Notes under the pieces: generated by a model | Told to the model about the DNA's origin: nothing | Seen by the model: the letters and a program-made list of their open reading frames with translations, nothing else | Databases searched by the model: none | In this document: in pieces, positions 61,399 to 64,000 of the stretch | Position numbering within the stretch: position 1 is the stretch's first letter | How the letters are laid out: each line of letters starts with the position of its first letter | NCBI RefSeq assembly: GCF_019599275.1 | Contig: NZ_JAHZTD010000001.1 | Location: 1,984,001-2,048,000 of the forward strand | Origin: Hymenobacter sp. HSC-4F20 | GTDB lineage: Bacteria > Bacteroidota > Bacteroidia > Cytophagales > Hymenobacteraceae | DNA: 64,000 nt | Direction of reading: 5' to 3' | Program-made: the position numbers and the translations under genes

Positions 61399-63414
61399 TC
61401 AGATATGCAGACGGAAATCAAGGTAAAAGTTGGCCGGGGCCTGCACGAAATACTTGCGGGTGCCATCGGGCTCTACGGTGCCGTTGTTGAAATAGCGGGT
61501 GTTGGTGAGGTTGTTCCCAAACAAGGTCACCTCCCAGCGGGGCCGGGCGTACCGCACCCGCGCATTCAGCAAAGCATATCCGCTGATGGCGGCGGAGTTG
61601 GCAAAATCGAGGTAGGAGCGGCTTTGGTAGCGGCCCGCTACGCCCAGCAGCCAGCGCCCGGCCTGGTAGGTAGCCTCCTGGTTAATGAGCAGCGCCGGGG
61701 TCAGAATGGGCCGGAACGACTGTTCCTGTTCCCGGATGCGGCTGCGGTTGAAAGCCGAGTTGTTGGTAAGCGTGAGGCGGGGCAGCGGCTGCCAGCGCAC
61801 GGTGGCCTCCAACCCCGTCCGGCGGCTGCTTTCCACGTTATCCGTTAGCGCCAATCCGTTCGGGCCCAATTGCCCATTGAGCACGATTTCGTTCTGAAAA
61901 TCCATGTAGTAGGCATTCAAGCTCGCTTCGAGGGTAGCGCTCCGGTACCGGACGCCCAGCTCGTGGTCATTCACGTACTCGGCGCGGGGGCTGCTGAGCA
62001 GGGGCCGGCCGGTGCTGTCGGCCAGCAGGTCGTCGTTGCCCTCGAACAAGTCATTGCGGGTAGGCTCCCGGCCGGTGCGGCCCAGAGTATAGTACAGGGT
62101 AGTACGCTGGCCCACCGTCACACTGGCGCCCACTTTGGGGTTCAGGAAGCGCCACTCCAGAGTTTCCAGCGGCACGCTGCCGGCGTAGCGGAACGAAACG
62201 GCCCGGCCCTGCACATCGCCAAACAGTGTAAGGCGGCCCAGCTGGTACTCGGCTTTGCTGAATATGCTACCTTCCCGCTTGTAGCCCGTGTTGCGGTACA
62301 GTTCCCCGGCGGTTTGCTCGCTGCCCAGGTGGCGGCGCTGGTAGGTGCTCAGGTGCAGGCCGCTGGTCCAGGTTAGCCGGTCGGTGCGGTAGGTATAGGT
62401 GCTGAAGGCCCCAAGCAGGCCCGAGCGAAAATCGTAGCGGTACAGTTCCGTGGTGGGCGGCAGACCCAGAAAGGTATTCAGGTCGAAATCGTAGCCCCCG
62501 CGCAGCCCCGAGGCGTACACGCTGGTGTTTATCTCTGAGCGGCTGCCCACTAGCCACTGATTCTGAAGCTGCACCAAAGCCTGCTGAAACCGGTCGTTTT
62601 CGGCTCCGTTGGCATTGGCCCGGCGGTTGAGGCGCAGCACGGAGTCGGGCACGGGCAGCCAGGCCAGCTGGTTGCGCTGCTGCCCGGCTAGCACGCTCAG
62701 CTTCCAACTGGTTTTCTCATAGAACAGCCCACCGCTCACGTACACCGATTGCGAGGTATTGGCCGAGCGTTCCTTGTAGCCATCGGAGTGCAGGTGCGAA
62801 GCCCGAGCGTACAGGGCCGCGCGCCCCCGCCGCCCGCTGGCATACTCCCCAAAAGCCCGGTAACTTCCAAACGAGCCGTAGCCCCCGCCCAAGGTAGTGC
62901 GGGCCGAATCGAGCAGGGAAGGCGAGAATAGCTGAATGCTGCCGCCATAGCTGGCCACGCCGTTTTGGGTGGTGCCTACCCCCCGTTGGATCTGCACACT
63001 GCTCAGGGAGTTGAACAGGTCGGGGTAGTTCGAGAAGTACGCCCCCTGGTCCTCAGGTTCGTTGAGGGGCACTCCATCCAGGGTGGTATTGATGCGGGTC
63101 TGGTCGATGCCGCGCAGGCGGAAATAAGCGTAGCCCTGGGTGCTGCCCGCATCGGAATACGCCGTAACGCCGGGCGTTTGGGTCAGCAGGAAAGAAGGCT
63201 CCTGGCCCACACTGCGAGCCGCCAACTCCCGTCCGCTCAGGTTCAGAAAGGTAACGGGCGTGCGGCTGCCGGCGCGGTAGGTCACGGCCACCTCCGGCAG
63301 GGTCTGGGCGCTATCCGCGGCTACCGGCGCAGCAGTCGAGGTAGCAGGAGTTTGGGCCAGCGCCGCGGGGGTAGCGGCCAACAGAAGAGAGGCAGGGAGT
63401 AGAAGATGCTTCAT
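61399..63414 (-). CDS. TonB-dependent outer membrane receptor
   Basis: A 671-residue receptor with a signal peptide (MKHLLLPASLLLAATPAALAQ), a TonB-box-like stretch (LPEVAVTYRAG), and a plug with FLLTQTPGVTAYSD, YFRLRGIDQTRINTTLDGVPLNEPEDQGAYFSN and IQRGVGTTQNGVASYGGSIQLFSP. The barrel ends NFYLDFRLHI. It has no SusD partner and no carboxypeptidase-like N-terminal domain, so it is a nutrient or cofactor receptor. The next gene in the same direction is nadR-like, hinting at ribosylnicotinamide or another pyridine as ligand. That is inference; the sequence alone does not reveal the ligand. Confidence 0.93.
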   Translation of the reverse strand: MKHLLLPASLLLAATPAALAQTPATSTAAPVAADSAQTLPEVAVTYRAGSRTPVTFLNLSGRELAARSVGQEPSFLLTQTPGVTAYSDAGSTQGYAYFRLRGIDQTRINTTLDGVPLNEPEDQGAYFSNYPDLFNSLSSVQIQRGVGTTQNGVASYGGSIQLFSPSLLDSARTTLGGGYGSFGSYRAFGEYASGRRGRAALYARASHLHSDGYKERSANTSQSVYVSGGLFYEKTSWKLSVLAGQQRNQLAWLPVPDSVLRLNRRANANGAENDRFQQALVQLQNQWLVGSRSEINTSVYASGLRGGYDFDLNTFLGLPPTTELYRYDFRSGLLGAFSTYTYRTDRLTWTSGLHLSTYQRRHLGSEQTAGELYRNTGYKREGSIFSKAEYQLGRLTLFGDVQGRAVSFRYAGSVPLETLEWRFLNPKVGASVTVGQRTTLYYTLGRTGREPTRNDLFEGNDDLLADSTGRPLLSSPRAEYVNDHELGVRYRSATLEASLNAYYMDFQNEIVLNGQLGPNGLALTDNVESSRRTGLEATVRWQPLPRLTLTNNSAFNRSRIREQEQSFRPILTPALLINQEATYQAGRWLLGVAGRYQSRSYLDFANSAAISGYALLNARVRYARPRWEVTLFGNNLTNTRYFNNGTVEPDGTRKYFVQAPANFYLDFRLHI

Positions 63415-63614
63415 GCAGAATAGCGCAGTAGATTCGGCGGAAAACCACGCGGCGCAAAGGTAAGCGGCCGGAACTCGGCGGTTTATGATTTTCCCTGTCT
63501 TCCCTCTGGCGTTTTAGCCCAATCAGCGGATTACAGTGTATTTTCCTTCCCTGCCTTTCTCCAAGAAGTCCGGAATGCCAGAACTCTTCTATTGCCTCAG
63601 AGAGTGGTTGCTCG

Positions 63615-64000
63615 TTAGATACGGCTCAGGTTTTCCGGCTTCATTTTCAGCAAGGGCTGTAGGCTGCCTTTGCGGGTGCCGGGTTGCTCCCGTAGCTCCA
63701 CCACCCTACCCCCTACTTTCACCTGAATGCTAAGCGCGCCGCCGGAGGTTTGCTGCACGGTGTACTGGGCACTCTGGTTAGCAAAGCGCAACTTGGTGAT
63801 GCCAGAAGCTGCTTGAATAGTAAACTGGGCGGCTTCTGCCTCGGGGGCGGGGTAGGTAAACTCCAGCTGTCCATCTTTCCGCAGCAGGGCGTAGTACAGC
63901 ACCAGATCATTATCGGTGGTGAACAGCACGGCTTGCTTGCCGTTGCCCGCCACCTGAAACGAGCAGACTACCCGGATACTTTCATCCTCCAGATACAGCT
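63615..64000 (-). CDS. Partial hypothetical protein (N-terminus outside window)
   Basis: The frame enters from the right edge and ends at 63615, giving at least 128 residues (LYLEDESIRVVCSFQVAGNG...). The visible part is beta-strand-rich with no membrane segment: YALLRKDGQLEFTYPAPEAEAAQF, RFANQSAQYTVQQTSGGALSIQVKVGGRVVEL, ending LLKMKPENLSRI. It looks like a small secreted or periplasmic beta-sheet protein but the signal peptide, if any, is beyond the window. No family recognised. Confidence 0.6.
   Translation of the reverse strand, partial: LYLEDESIRVVCSFQVAGNGKQAVLFTTDNDLVLYYALLRKDGQLEFTYPAPEAEAAQFTIQAASGITKLRFANQSAQYTVQQTSGGALSIQVKVGGRVVELREQPGTRKGSLQPLLKMKPENLSRI

Overview
The window reads as chromosomal DNA of a GC-rich Bacteroidota member, most likely a Hymenobacter-like cytophagalean. 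The support is T9SS-type C-terminal sorting domains on several secreted proteins, two TonB-dependent receptors, a stand-alone energy-transducer TonB, LytS/LytTR and hybrid two-component systems, Bacteroidota-type -7 boxes (TAnnTTTG), weak Shine-Dalgarno signals, and pervasive CTACC/GGTAG in a GC-rich background. The genus is inferred from style; no marker gene such as rRNA is present.

Layout. 1-6.2 kb is mostly housekeeping: a truncated DUF2306-like membrane protein, a conserved protein with a phage-DNA-metabolism flavour, a LolD-type ATPase, sucC, a secreted transglutaminase-like protein, an Ohr peroxidase and tRNA-Arg(CCG). 6.2-12.9 kb holds a membrane protein/histidine kinase pair, a YitT-family protein and a 990-residue fusion of transporter, HEAT-like repeats and a cyclic-nucleotide-binding domain. 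13.5-16.7 kb encodes a fasciclin-domain protein and a secreted endonuclease I carrying Calx-beta and T9SS domains. 16.9-20.5 kb is a stress-type island with two tandem universal stress proteins, a mini-GNAT and two small hydrophilic, probably disordered proteins. A TonB-dependent receptor at 20.5-22.6 kb has a structured leader that may be a cobalamin-type riboswitch.

23.3-45.7 kb is the largest functional unit. A GAF-HisKA-REC-Hpt hybrid kinase and a stand-alone receiver protein precede a co-directional exopolysaccharide operon: initiating sugar transferase, half-length TolC-like outer membrane protein, Wzz/PCP protein with a degenerate kinase domain, Wzy/ligase-like polymerase, at least six glycosyltransferases and a Wzx flippase. 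Two secreted glycoside-hydrolase-like proteins follow on the opposite strand. No Wza-type export protein is visible, so the TolC-like protein may be the outer-membrane exit.

46-56.6 kb is mixed: hypothetical proteins, a TonB C-terminal-domain protein, an alpha/beta hydrolase, a DUF7010-like membrane protein with a LytS/LytTR pair, a small lipoprotein and a T9SS subtilisin-like protease. 56.6-64 kb contains umuDC with a divergent small gene, a TIGR02117-like protein, a NadR-like bifunctional enzyme beside a second TonB-dependent receptor (a possible pyridine-precursor uptake pair) and a protein cut by the window end.

No CRISPR array, transposase, integrase, rRNA or plasmid/phage replication module was seen. 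I did not find a clearly new defence or mobile system. The best candidates for something undescribed are the Wza-less polysaccharide locus, the transporter-HEAT-CNBD fusion, the receptor leader RNA and the stress island.
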